Assembly (NCBI GenBank): GCA_021797265.1
Contig: JAJZZZ010000003.1
Span: 1-28,816 of the forward strand
Source of the DNA: Thermoplasmata archaeon
GTDB taxonomy: Archaea > Thermoplasmatota > Thermoplasmata > Thermoplasmatales > Thermoplasmataceae
DNA length: 28,816 bases
Direction of reading: 5' to 3'
A program made the translations under genes and the position numbers. Positions 15,989 through 25,223 of the stretch are shown piece by piece. Within the stretch, counting starts at the first letter, position 1. Each line of letters opens with the position of its first letter. The notes beneath the pieces were generated by a model. The model saw nothing but the letters and a program-made list of their open reading frames with translations. It was not told the DNA's origin and searched no databases.

Positions 15989-18196
15989 ATGATTGAAATT
16001 CAGGAAAATCAGGAAAATAAAAAAACGGCACAATCTTCGACGCCATTACTGCATATACACAACTTTTCAGTCACTTTTGATACTTATGAGGGCAGACTTA
16101 AGGCGCTGGAGAACATTGACCTGAACCTTGCCAATGGGGAATCTCTTGGCATAATAGGCGAAAGCGGGTCAGGAAAAACCACTCTTGCCACAGCTATTAT
16201 GGGACTGATTTCCGACAATGCCGAGCTGGGGGGGACCATTTACTTTGATGGAAATATGATCATAGATTCTGAACACTTTGGGAAGGCTTACCAGAAACTC
16301 AAGAGAAGGGAAAGGAAGATCCTGTCAGAAAAACTCATACTAATGCGCTGGAAGGAGATATCCATGGTCTTTCAGGGTTCCATGAATGCCTTCAACCCTG
16401 CGTACACAATAGAAAAACAGATAGGGGAAGTGTTCAAAATTCATACAAACCTGACGGACAAGGAAATAGAGGAAAGATCCCTTCAGGTAATCGAATCAGC
16501 TGGACTCAACAGATCGGCGCTCAAGGCATATCCACACGAATTAAGTGGAGGAATGAAGCAGCGCGCTGTTATTGCAATGGCGCTGGCACTTTCACCAAAA
16601 TTAGTAATTGCCGACGAGCCCACAACCGGGCTGGACGTGATCACCCAGGCGAAGATAATTTCGGAGCTCAAAAGTCTGCGGGGAACCTCAATAAATTCCA
16701 TGATCGTAATCTCCCACGATGTGGGGGTGGTGTCACAGCTATCGGACAGGGTTGTAGTGCTCTATTCGGGACGCATAATGGAGATTGGCCCAACGTGGGA
16801 AGTTTACAGGCGTTCCCTGAATCCTTATACCCGGGCTCTTCTGAGCAGCTATCCATCCATTGATAGCACAAAATCTCATATAGACGGTATTCCCGGGGCA
16901 TTGCCGGATCCACTAACGGAAAGGGAGGGTTGTTATTTTGCACCCCGATGCAAATATGCAGACAGCATATGTTACAGCACCGTACCTAAGCTTGAAGAGA
17001 TATCCCCCGGCAGATTTAGCAGATGTCATTTTGCCAATAAATTCCTTGATGGTGAAATGGTTGAAGAGATCAAACCACATGCCTCAGAAAAGAAGAATCG
17101 CAGTGTTGAAACGGAAGTTCTTAAGACAGATGAACTTACAGAATATTTCAGCTTACGAACAAAAACATACGGGCAGCTCTATGGCAAGGAAGAGGCCACA
17201 AGAATAGTCAGGGCAGTTGATCACATCGATATGGACATCAAGAAGGGTGAGATTTTTGGCGTTGTTGGGGAAAGCGGGTCAGGAAAAACCACGCTTGGTC
17301 GTGTAATTCTTAAATTACTGGACGCGACCTCTGGTAAAGTTCTGTTCTATGCCAATAAAAACATGGAAAACTCAGTGTCAGAGAATTTCGTGGAAATAGA
17401 TGTTACTGCAAGTCATCAGAGATCGCCACAGATGAAGCTTTTCAGAAGGGAAACCCAACTCATATTTCAGGATCCGTATGATTCCATAGATCCCAAGCAG
17501 ACCGTATTCAACATAGTCCAGGAGCCAATAATTGCGCACAGGATAACCAGCGATCCAATAAAGATAACAGAAATGGTTAACATGGCGCTGGAGATCGTGA
17601 GGCTGAATCCACCTGAGAGTTATTCTGAGAGATATCCACACGAGCTTTCTGGTGGAGAAAGGCAGCGAGTGGCAGCTGCAAGGGCACTGGTTCTGCGGCC
17701 TGAATTTCTTGTGGCAGACGAGCCCATATCCATGCTGGATGTTTCTCTCAGGGCGGGGTTCATGAATCTGCTCCTTGAACTGAGGAATCAGTTCGGGATA
17801 ACAGTTATGTTCATAACCCATGACCTGGCTTCTGCAAGGTATCTCTGCGACAGGATTATGGTTATGTACCTCGGAGTTAGCGTTGAAAGCGGCGATTCAG
17901 AGCAGGTAATGAGGAATCCGCTCCATCCGTACACGAAAGCCCTTATTAAGGCGGTTCCTAAGCCCAATCCGAACTGGGACCCCTCAAAAATAGAAATAAA
18001 AGGAGAGATTGGGAATGCCATAGATGTGCCAAAGGGATGCAGATTTTACAGGAGGTGCCCATATGCCAGAGATATATGCAAAAATACCCCACCCCCAAGA
18101 AAGGAGCCTGAATCCGGCCACTGGTATGTCTGCCACTTCACCCAGGATGAGCTCAGCAGCTACAGGAGCTTCAACAAAGCGGATAATGAGGAATGA
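15989..18196 (+). CDS. Fused double ATPase of peptide ABC importer 1 (DppD-DppF type)
   Basis: This cytoplasmic protein of 735 residues contains both nucleotide-binding domains that are usually separate DppD and DppF proteins. First half: Walker A GESGSGKTT (57-65, K63), signature LSGGMKQR (185-192), Walker B with D209-E210, then the oligopeptide-transporter C-terminal cysteine motif (GCYFAPRCKYADSIC...C). Second half: Walker A (427-435, K433), signature LSGGERQR (553-560), Walker B D577-E578, and a second cysteine motif (GCRFYRRCPYARDIC...C). In related peptide transporters this cysteine motif can hold a [4Fe-4S] cluster. The DNA for the two Walker A motifs is identical over about 22 bases (from 16160 and from 17270). 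The start lies one base after the permease stop behind a GGAGAAGGT site. It powers the two upstream permeases. Confidence 0.94.
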   Translation: MIEIQENQENKKTAQSSTPLLHIHNFSVTFDTYEGRLKALENIDLNLANGESLGIIGESGSGKTTLATAIMGLISDNAELGGTIYFDGNMIIDSEHFGKAYQKLKRRERKILSEKLILMRWKEISMVFQGSMNAFNPAYTIEKQIGEVFKIHTNLTDKEIEERSLQVIESAGLNRSALKAYPHELSGGMKQRAVIAMALALSPKLVIADEPTTGLDVITQAKIISELKSLRGTSINSMIVISHDVGVVSQLSDRVVVLYSGRIMEIGPTWEVYRRSLNPYTRALLSSYPSIDSTKSHIDGIPGALPDPLTEREGCYFAPRCKYADSICYSTVPKLEEISPGRFSRCHFANKFLDGEMVEEIKPHASEKKNRSVETEVLKTDELTEYFSLRTKTYGQLYGKEEATRIVRAVDHIDMDIKKGEIFGVVGESGSGKTTLGRVILKLLDATSGKVLFYANKNMENSVSENFVEIDVTASHQRSPQMKLFRRETQLIFQDPYDSIDPKQTVFNIVQEPIIAHRITSDPIKITEMVNMALEIVRLNPPESYSERYPHELSGGERQRVAAARALVLRPEFLVADEPISMLDVSLRAGFMNLLLELRNQFGITVMFITHDLASARYLCDRIMVMYLGVSVESGDSEQVMRNPLHPYTKALIKAVPKPNPNWDPSKIEIKGEIGNAIDVPKGCRFYRRCPYARDICKNTPPPRKEPESGHWYVCHFTQDELSSYRSFNKADNEE

Positions 18197-18205
18197 TTGG
18201 ATGAT

Positions 18206-18607
18206 ATGAAGGCATATGCTTCCGGGGAAAAAAATGAGGAAATCAGGAAAGCATTGATACAGGCCAGGTGGAAGTATATCAAGCCTCCATTGCTGGCCTT
18301 ATTCCTTCTGGTTTTTCTGCCACTTTCATCTGTTTTCTTTTACGGTTTCATACCGTATCTGACATACATGCCTGATGTAATATTTATTGCAGCAATTGTT
18401 GTGATATTTTTCGGTGCCTGGTTCGACTTTGGGGCATCCTCATACCTCAAAGACCTCAAAGATTTTTATCACAAGACCCCAAATGATGCAGACATGGTGT
18501 ATATACAGAAGCAGCAGCTCATCCTGACAGGGCTCTACATTCTCGTAGGAATGCTCTATATTTCTGTCTCTATATTATTGTATTTTATACTGATTCATGT
18601 GTTCTAA
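18206..18607 (+). CDS. Small membrane protein at the end of importer 1 operon
   Basis: This is a 133-residue protein of no family I recognise. A charged N-terminus (about 1-35) is followed by hydrophobic segments at about 37-62, 70-92 and 110-133, so three or four membrane helices are likely. A hydrophilic stretch (YLKDLKDFYHKTPNDADM) lies between the second and third. The start is uncertain: the ATG at 18206 follows GGATGAT, while a TTG at 18197, directly after the ATPase stop, is in frame. It is cotranscribed with the importer. A small membrane protein of different sequence closes the second importer operon too, suggesting an accessory role in transporter assembly or regulation (inference). 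Confidence 0.75.
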   Translation: MKAYASGEKNEEIRKALIQARWKYIKPPLLALFLLVFLPLSSVFFYGFIPYLTYMPDVIFIAAIVVIFFGAWFDFGASSYLKDLKDFYHKTPNDADMVYIQKQQLILTGLYILVGMLYISVSILLYFILIHVF

Positions 18608-18740
18608 ACAGTATCAAGTGTGATATCCACATCCAGAGAATAGGAAATACGGCAGTTTGTGCTGACATTATTTCAGTTCAATATCATGTTACTCTGTTAT
18701 AAATTGACAGATACCTATCCACCCGATCCACATATTGAAT

Positions 18741-18753
18741 TGTGAAATTCACA
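18741..18753. promoter_or_regulatory. Palindrome upstream of binding protein 2 promoter
   Basis: TGTGAA-A-TTCACA is a perfect inverted repeat with six-base arms, located about 30 bases before the TATA box of the second binding-protein gene. It is a candidate operator. Its likeness to a bacterial CRP site is probably coincidental because the spacing is wrong. Confidence 0.3.
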
Positions 18754-18781
18754 GTGATATGAATATCTTCTCAAAACAACT

Positions 18782-18826
18782 TTTATATACATATATTTAG
18801 ATCATCTCAAACTCTCTAAAGGAGGT
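18782..18826 (+). promoter_or_regulatory. TATA box and strong ribosome binding site of binding protein 2
   Basis: TTTATATA at 18782-18789 predicts a start near 18812 and a leader of about 20 bases. AAAGGAGGT at 18818-18826 is the best ribosome binding site in the window and sits at ideal distance from the ATG at 18832. High expression is expected. Confidence 0.65.
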
Positions 18827-18831
18827 AAAAA

Positions 18832-21800
18832 ATGGAAAATCAAAGTGGAAACGATGAACCAAAAGCCCCTCAAGCTCCAGTGGCTCCACCACGGAGGCCG
18901 GCGGGTAATGGCAAATGGTATGTCATTATAGCTGTCCTCATAGTGGTGATAGCTGCACTTGGAGTTTTGGGCTTCTATCACCCAGTTACAGTAGGCTCTA
19001 CGTCTACTGCGTCAGTAGTGACCAACAGTGCAACTCTGGGGTCACCATTTAACCTGAGCTTAACAGTTAACGGCAAGTTCAGCAGTATTGACATATACTG
19101 GGGCGATGGGCATGAAACTGTAATGCCATGGAGCGGTAGCGATAAGGTATCTCTGGCGCATACGTACAATAATCCTGGAACATATCTGATATATTATGTG
19201 GTTAATTTCCCGTCAGGTGCAACCTACAACAACAGCAACAACCTTATTCCCGTAGTGACGAACTATCAGTCTTCATCAACAATCAACCCTAACTCGGCAG
19301 TTGGTCAGGTTTATCTTTTAAACAACACGGATAATGGCCTGTTTGATTACCATAATGGGACTCTCACACTGAAGCCTGGCGTCAACCTTTCAGCACAGAT
19401 TGGTTTTTACCAGAGCCCGCAGTCTGGAGAAGTTTTCGCACAGTCTGCTAACCTGTACTACATGGATGCCTTCAACCAGTCTTACACACTGCCATACTAC
19501 TTCAACACCACACAGGACAGGTATATTGTTAACCCGGCAAACACAACGTGGAACATAACAAATCTGTCCCAGGGATTCTACCAGCTTGAAGTCACAACTC
19601 AGGCGGGCCAAGTATATTCTCAGACTTACACAGTTCCAACAACCGTTACAAATACATCAGTTGTGAAAACCAGTGGGGTAAAGACATACAATAGTACATA
19701 TCTTGTTAAAATCGCGGGTGCTCCAGTTTTGAACACTTCCATTGAACTTGGCTACAATACCGGTACGTGGGTAACAAACTACGCTAACACAAATGTGACC
19801 TATGAGGCTCTTGCAAACGTATCATATACTGAACCACACAGCACGCCCGCTGTTGTACTGAACATGTATGACAATATGACGTATGTGGCAGGTGACAACC
19901 TGACGTTCAATCACGACACAAACTTAAGCTTCATGTCAAATACCACAGCTCTGTACCATAACGCCAGCTCGGGAAAGACAAAATCCATGGTCTTCAACGG
20001 CTCAAGCTACACCACAAGCTACTTTGTTCCAAGTGGATCTTATCTGAACTTCACAAAGACAGCTGAAGTGGAAGTTCTTAACGAAACTAATGTAACGTAC
20101 AATCACAACAGCTACATGTGGTATAATATGGGAGATATGCTTCAATATGTGAGCCAATACAGCAATACAACATACAACATGAACACCACACTTTCATATA
20201 CCAACCCCAGCACCACGGTCAATTACACTAAAGAAAACGTGAACGTAACCGTTATTACCTTCCATTCCGGAACAACAACAGTTACTGTCCCTACTGGAAC
20301 TGTTGACACGGCCCTTGGGGTTTACTCAACAGAGTACTACATAGACATACCGGTGTTCTCGCAGCCCACAGTTAATGTCCCAATATTCGGATTCGCTCCA
20401 TATGCTCCAGTAGTATCTGGCGCTGGAACATACACGGCAGTTGAACTTGAAACTGGTGGTTACAAATCACTGGACCCGGCAATAGAATACGATACTGTGT
20501 CCTATGAAGTACTCCTGAACACACTTCAGACACTTGTGATGTACAAGGGAAACAATTCTTCAGCATTTGAACCAATGCTGGCCAGTCATCTTCCTAATAC
20601 GGTAGCTGGTGGAGTGAACCTACATTACCACAACTACACCATGAAGACTCCATGGGGAACACACTACACAGTGCATGAAGTTCCATACCAGAATTACACA
20701 TTCAACATCAGGAGCAATGCATCCTGGCAGAATGGTAAACCCGTCACAGCTTGGGATGTTATGTACTCAATAACGAGGACTCTTCTATTCGATGCTGGAA
20801 CACCCGGTACTCCAGGCTGGATACAGGCACAGTACTTGCTCCCGGGCAATTACTACACATCCAATACTTTCTACAACATTACAACGAACATCACAGTGAA
20901 CAACGCTACGAACAACATAACTTTCCACTTCCAGAAGGCAATGTCTCCAACGCTGGTTTATGAAATACTGGGTCAGGTATCAGGAGCGGCAATTGCAAGT
21001 GCATCTTGGCTGATTGCCAATGGTGCAGGCATAACGTGGTCACCAGCAGGCTTCCAGGCATACAAGGCCCATGGCAACTCCGGTGATTACAACACCTATG
21101 TGCAGAATAACGTCTTGGCGGATGGTCCGTTTGAGATACAGTATATAGTGCCGTCCCAGGAAGTTGTGTTTGAGAAAAACCCTGCTTTCAAATCTCCAGG
21201 GCCATGGTATCCAGCAGCACGCCTAAGCCACGTAGTGATTCAGTGGGTGCCTGAAGAAACAACAGCCTATCTGGACCTGAAATCAGGGATCGCACAGAGT
21301 TCCACAATACCCAGTTCTTCCTGGAACCAGGTACAGGCACTTGAAAATTCCGGAATCGCCAAAGTATACAGCTTCCCAACTCTATCAATATTCTGGTATA
21401 ACTTCAACGCTCAGGTCAACGTGAGCATGGCTCAGAAAGTAGTGTATTCCGGCACAAACATGCCGTCAGCACTGTTTGTGAGCCACAACGTCAGAAAGGC
21501 ATTCGCGTATGCATATAACTACCCGTATTACTTCGGTCAGCAGGTTGGCAACAGCATATACCATACGACCTTTGCAGTGCCATATGCAGGAATGCTTCCG
21601 GCTGGAATGGCCTTTGCTCCTACACTGACTTCTAACAACAATACACTGGTAACCCAGTATAACGGCAACGTATCAGTGCCTGTTTTCAACATGACATTGG
21701 CTAAAGAAGCTTGGAACAACTTCACTAAATCTGCAGACTTTAGTGCACTGGGTCTTACGAATGTCTCAGGAGTAATTGAGTATAATGGCCATCCACTGGT

Positions 21801-22365
21801 CATTCCGATTGTCATAGATACAGCTGACCCCACTGACCTTGCAGGCGCAACAACATGGGCATCTAACCTAATGAAAGTAATACCTGGGTCCACGTTCGTT
21901 GTCACGCCTCTTGCTTTCCCAACAATACTTGGATATCAGGTACAGGGGGCAAACCCGATGCCAGTGTATTTCCTGGGCTGGGCTCCAGACTACCCATACC
22001 CAACGGATTATCTGGCTCCAATGGGTCTGCCTACGAACACTTCCCTGTACCCTGGCGCCAATGAGTTCACACCGTACTGGTTCGCAAAGAGTGGAGTTCC
22101 AAGTGGAGTGCAGCAGGCAGCAGTAATGAAGCAGATGATATCCGAATACAACAATGGTTCAGCAGCAACTAGCTCACAGCAGGCAAGCTTCTGGTTCAAT
22201 GCTATGAACAATCACATCGTGAACCAGACATGGTACGTGTATCTGTATCAGGAGAACGAGTTCTGGATACACACATCATCGATACCTAACAGCATGTATG
22301 CTGCTAACGAATCCAATATAATGACCGGCGGCGGCGGAGACCAGATGTATAACTTCTATCAATAA
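18832..22365 (+). CDS. Large peptide-binding protein with N-terminal anchor and PKD-like domain (importer 2)
   Basis: This is a 1177-residue family 5 solute-binding protein. A proline-rich cytoplasmic N-terminus (about 1-30) leads into one membrane helix (about 31-52, WYVIIAVLIVVIAALGVLGFY), not followed by a clear cleavage site, so it is probably a signal anchor with the rest outside. Residues about 55-140 form a PKD-like fold (IYWGDG near 86, HTYNNPGTY near 110). A Thr/Asn-rich, sequon-rich region of unknown fold spans about 150-520. The binding domain fills about 530-1177 (GGYKSLDPAIEYD near its start). It ends in a glycine run without a C-terminal membrane helix, so its orientation is the reverse of the first binding protein. 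It is the likely capture subunit for the permeases and ATPases downstream. Confidence 0.9.
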   Translation: MENQSGNDEPKAPQAPVAPPRRPAGNGKWYVIIAVLIVVIAALGVLGFYHPVTVGSTSTASVVTNSATLGSPFNLSLTVNGKFSSIDIYWGDGHETVMPWSGSDKVSLAHTYNNPGTYLIYYVVNFPSGATYNNSNNLIPVVTNYQSSSTINPNSAVGQVYLLNNTDNGLFDYHNGTLTLKPGVNLSAQIGFYQSPQSGEVFAQSANLYYMDAFNQSYTLPYYFNTTQDRYIVNPANTTWNITNLSQGFYQLEVTTQAGQVYSQTYTVPTTVTNTSVVKTSGVKTYNSTYLVKIAGAPVLNTSIELGYNTGTWVTNYANTNVTYEALANVSYTEPHSTPAVVLNMYDNMTYVAGDNLTFNHDTNLSFMSNTTALYHNASSGKTKSMVFNGSSYTTSYFVPSGSYLNFTKTAEVEVLNETNVTYNHNSYMWYNMGDMLQYVSQYSNTTYNMNTTLSYTNPSTTVNYTKENVNVTVITFHSGTTTVTVPTGTVDTALGVYSTEYYIDIPVFSQPTVNVPIFGFAPYAPVVSGAGTYTAVELETGGYKSLDPAIEYDTVSYEVLLNTLQTLVMYKGNNSSAFEPMLASHLPNTVAGGVNLHYHNYTMKTPWGTHYTVHEVPYQNYTFNIRSNASWQNGKPVTAWDVMYSITRTLLFDAGTPGTPGWIQAQYLLPGNYYTSNTFYNITTNITVNNATNNITFHFQKAMSPTLVYEILGQVSGAAIASASWLIANGAGITWSPAGFQAYKAHGNSGDYNTYVQNNVLADGPFEIQYIVPSQEVVFEKNPAFKSPGPWYPAARLSHVVIQWVPEETTAYLDLKSGIAQSSTIPSSSWNQVQALENSGIAKVYSFPTLSIFWYNFNAQVNVSMAQKVVYSGTNMPSALFVSHNVRKAFAYAYNYPYYFGQQVGNSIYHTTFAVPYAGMLPAGMAFAPTLTSNNNTLVTQYNGNVSVPVFNMTLAKEAWNNFTKSADFSALGLTNVSGVIEYNGHPLVIPIVIDTADPTDLAGATTWASNLMKVIPGSTFVVTPLAFPTILGYQVQGANPMPVYFLGWAPDYPYPTDYLAPMGLPTNTSLYPGANEFTPYWFAKSGVPSGVQQAAVMKQMISEYNNGSAATSSQQASFWFNAMNNHIVNQTWYVYLYQENEFWIHTSSIPNSMYAANESNIMTGGGGDQMYNFYQ

Positions 22366-22380
22366 GGGTCATAAACTCAA

Positions 22381-22419
22381 TTTTATTTATTTTACTAATT
22401 TTTATTTTTTCTTTTTTCT
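22381..22419 (+). terminator. T-run terminator after binding protein 2
   Basis: A T-rich tract with several runs of five or six T starts 16 bases after the stop codon, matching the arrangement after the first binding-protein gene. It probably ends the transcript. Confidence 0.65.
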
Positions 22420-23087
22420 CGTTAGAATTGAGAATTTTATGTTCTTACTATGATGCACATTTATATTGATTCTATTCGCCGAGGTATAAAGATAATAGGA
22501 GAAGCTTACTAATCCTAACTCCCCCACGTTTCATTACAGAGATATCTTGTCTGTAACCTAACCAATTTTATCATGCCATTTAGTCCTCTCAACTCCAAAG
22601 AGCACTCTACTTAGGAAATGCTTATCCGCAAGGACAGAAATGAACTTTCTCCTTGTTGATAGTATCTCAGTTTTGCGTGGGTTCTACAACAATCGTGGGA
22701 ACGCATCATGAGTGATATTTCATGAAGAGGAAACGGCACCTCTTCGAAGGACCAAAAAGGCATGAACATTATTTCCGAAAATACCTGCATTGTGAGATTA
22801 TATTCGTGATAGCATTACTTGACAGATACCAAAGGAACAAGGCGTGGGCCAATTTGCTGTGTCTCGGTATTCTGATAAATATCAACGAGGAAGATGGCCA
22901 AGACCCCGGTTGGATTGTCCCGCCAAGAATACAGCTAATCCAGTATCGGGGATAGAAGACCTAAAAGTCCCCGAGATAAGCAAGTGAAAATCAAGGCCAG
23001 AGAAGAAGTACATTGCAAAATTCATGGGTGTTCTCTTCTTCTCCATGAGGTAGGATACTGTTCAGGAAGAATGCATCATATTTCCTC
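22420..23087. other. Long gap between binding protein 2 and its permease
   Basis: No convincing gene is seen. A 77-codon open frame (22722-22955, beginning MKRKRHLFEG) has only a weak GAGTGAT site upstream and no recognisable family. There is no clear tRNA-like fold or terminal repeat of an insertion sequence. The length is close to that of the corresponding gap in importer 1. Confidence 0.4.
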
Positions 23088-23096
23088 TTTTAAATA
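23088..23096 (+). promoter_or_regulatory. TATA box of the importer 2 permease operon
   Basis: TTTTAAATA predicts a transcript start near 23120. That lies after an in-frame ATG at 23114 and before the ATG at 23153, which helps decide the permease start. Confidence 0.5.
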
Positions 23097-23152
23097 GCGG
23101 AAAGAACATTATCATGGAAAGAGTGAAATATCACGTTCTGATAAGGCACACG

Positions 23153-24229
23153 ATGGAGTTACGTTACTTCATAATCAGACGACTCTTGGTCATGATTCCC
23201 ACTCTTATAGGCTTGCTTGTGATCGTTTTCGCATTGCTGAGTGGGATACCAAAGTCGGTTCTCGCGGCACCATATCTGAATCCTCATTCTTCAGTTCCAA
23301 AGGCTCAGCAGCTTCAGAATATATATGCTCTGCTTGGGCTCAATCAACCACCACCCATACATTTCTTTATATATGTAAAGGATGTTTTCACAGGTAACCT
23401 CGGCATTATGAATCTTGCCGGGTATCCTTCTAACGTGCTAAGTGCCATAGAACTGGCTTTCCCCAACACCGTTCAGCTTGCACTGTTTGCAACCCTGCTT
23501 TCAATTGTTATTGCAATTCCTCTCGGTACATATATTGGGGCAAGACCAAACTCACTGAGCGATCAAGCCGGAAGAATTTTCTCACTCAGTGGCTACTCAA
23601 TGCCTGCATTCTGGCTGGGGATATTATTGATTTACGCTTTAGGGAGCGGTGTAATCACTGGTAACCCTCTGGGAGTACTACCATATTCTGGCTCATTCAA
23701 TCCTACAGCAATACCATCTCCGAACCCGACGTGGTTTCACGGTGAATTCACTTCTCCCACTCATCTTTTCATTTTTGATGCCCTTCTAAATGGTGCATGG
23801 GGGTTGGCTTGGGATGGATTCAAGCATGTAATCCTCCCAGTTATAACACTTACCTACACTATCCTCGCAGGGGTCCTAAGGTTCATACGTGCTGGAATGG
23901 TAGATTCTTCCTATCAGGAATATGTCAAGACTGCACGCGCAAAGGGGGTGCCAGAGAAGATTGTGATAAAGAGGCACATAAGAAGAAATGCTTTGATCCC
24001 ATCTATTACAGTAATGGGTCTCCTGTTCTCCAGTCTTCTTGGCGGGGTTGTGATAATTGAAGATCTTTTCGCATACCCAGGAATAGGTATGCTAGCGGTC
24101 AATGCAGCGGAAACCTATCAGGTTTACGGTGTTCTGGGAACAACGTTTTTCTTTGGAATAATACTTATAGTTGCCAACCTGATCGTTGATGTGGTGTATG
24201 CTTTCGTAGATCCCAGGATAAGATATTGA
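23153..24229 (+). CDS. Peptide ABC transporter permease, DppB/OppB type (importer 2)
   Basis: This is an inner-membrane permease of 358 residues from the chosen start. MELRYFIIRRLLVMIPTLIG is the typical beginning of this family and matches the TATA position. An in-frame ATG at 23114 would add 13 residues, and a GTG at 23123 is also possible. The first helix (about 11-31) is followed by a long loop with GLNQPPPIHFFIYVKDVFTGNLG, as in other DppB proteins, and then the core helices. The EAA loop is EYVKTARAKGVPEKIVIKRH. The C-terminus is DPRIRY. It overlaps nothing upstream, and the second permease starts eight bases after its stop with a GAGGTGA site, exactly as in importer 1. Confidence 0.92.
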   Translation: MELRYFIIRRLLVMIPTLIGLLVIVFALLSGIPKSVLAAPYLNPHSSVPKAQQLQNIYALLGLNQPPPIHFFIYVKDVFTGNLGIMNLAGYPSNVLSAIELAFPNTVQLALFATLLSIVIAIPLGTYIGARPNSLSDQAGRIFSLSGYSMPAFWLGILLIYALGSGVITGNPLGVLPYSGSFNPTAIPSPNPTWFHGEFTSPTHLFIFDALLNGAWGLAWDGFKHVILPVITLTYTILAGVLRFIRAGMVDSSYQEYVKTARAKGVPEKIVIKRHIRRNALIPSITVMGLLFSSLLGGVVIIEDLFAYPGIGMLAVNAAETYQVYGVLGTTFFFGIILIVANLIVDVVYAFVDPRIRY

Positions 24230-24237
24230 GGTGAATT

Positions 24238-25221
24238 ATGGCAGACATTACTGAGATTAAGAATGCGGGAAGAATTCAGGCAACCCGTAAACGTCACCCG
24301 AGAATTGAAAGCTTCAAGAGTACTTTCAATCTGTTTCTTAAAAATAAGCTGGCTCTGGCAGGCTTCATAATAACCATGACGTATGGGATAATAGCCATAC
24401 TTGACTGGGCTCATCCCTCCTGGCTGGGAATTGCCAACATTAATAATGCTGCCAATTTCACACCAGGGGGTGCGAGCGCATTGAGCTTGGCCCCTCCAAC
24501 CGCCCCTACCCTGAGCCACGGTTGGTGGTATTGGTTAGGGACAACAGAATACCAGATCCCCATATTGCCCGTTATGCTGGCGGCATTGAAGTTTGACATT
24601 GCCTACTCTGTCCTTATAGTAGTAACCGGGATGTTGATTGGTGTTGTCGTAGGTACAATATCAGGTTACCTTGGAGGTGCCGTTGATGAAACCGTGATGA
24701 GGATAACTGACATATTCTTCAGTGTGCCCTCGCTTATCCTTGTAATTGCCATAACTTTTGTCTTGGGTGAATCGCTGTTCTTTGTAGTTATAGCTCTTAT
24801 TATAATTTGGTGGCCCATATATGCGCGTCTTACAAGAGGTCTCACCCTTTCTGTTCGAAGTATGAAATATATTGAAGCAGCGACAGCTTCAGGTTCATCA
24901 AAGATAAGGACAATATTCTCACATATAATACCGAATGTACTTTCACCAACGTTTGTGCAATTCTCCCTAGATCTGGGTAGCATAGTGTTAATATTTGCGT
25001 CCTTCGATTACATAGGTCTGAACAAGGGAAACCCTCTTCTGCCCGAGCTTGGACAGATGATAAACTGGGGACAGACGTTCTTTACATACACCACGCCAAG
25101 TGGGATGATAATGTGGTGGCCTGTGGTTATTCCTGGAGTCTTTCTCCTGATATTCACAGTTGCTGTTAATCTAATGGGTGATGGACTTAGAGATGTTCTG
25201 GATCCAAGGTTGAGGAGATAA
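24238..25221 (+). CDS. Peptide ABC transporter permease, DppC/OppC type (importer 2)
   Basis: This is a 327-residue permease of about normal DppC length, in contrast to its counterpart in importer 1. A basic cytoplasmic N-terminus and first helix (about 38-58) are followed by about 45 extracytoplasmic residues containing WWYWLGTTEYQIPILPVML, then the core from about 115. The EAA loop is YIEAATASGSSKIRTIFSHI. The C-terminus DVLDPRLRR is typical. GAGGTGA lies five bases before the ATG. The ATPase gene follows after two bases, so these genes form one tight operon. Confidence 0.92.
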   Translation: MADITEIKNAGRIQATRKRHPRIESFKSTFNLFLKNKLALAGFIITMTYGIIAILDWAHPSWLGIANINNAANFTPGGASALSLAPPTAPTLSHGWWYWLGTTEYQIPILPVMLAALKFDIAYSVLIVVTGMLIGVVVGTISGYLGGAVDETVMRITDIFFSVPSLILVIAITFVLGESLFFVVIALIIIWWPIYARLTRGLTLSVRSMKYIEAATASGSSKIRTIFSHIIPNVLSPTFVQFSLDLGSIVLIFASFDYIGLNKGNPLLPELGQMINWGQTFFTYTTPSGMIMWWPVVIPGVFLLIFTVAVNLMGDGLRDVLDPRLRR

Positions 25222-25223
25222 AG

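Noticed and set aside
17378..17821. 147-codon minus-strand frame opposite the fused ATPase
   Set aside because: Antisense shadow of Walker and signature regions.
18741..18753. CRP-like binding site
   Set aside because: The arms resemble TGTGA/TCACA, but the spacing is far shorter than a CRP site and the organism is archaeal; kept only as a generic palindrome.
22722..22955. 77-codon open frame in the gap before permease 2
   Set aside because: Weak start signals and no recognisable domain; kept only as a remark in the gap entry.
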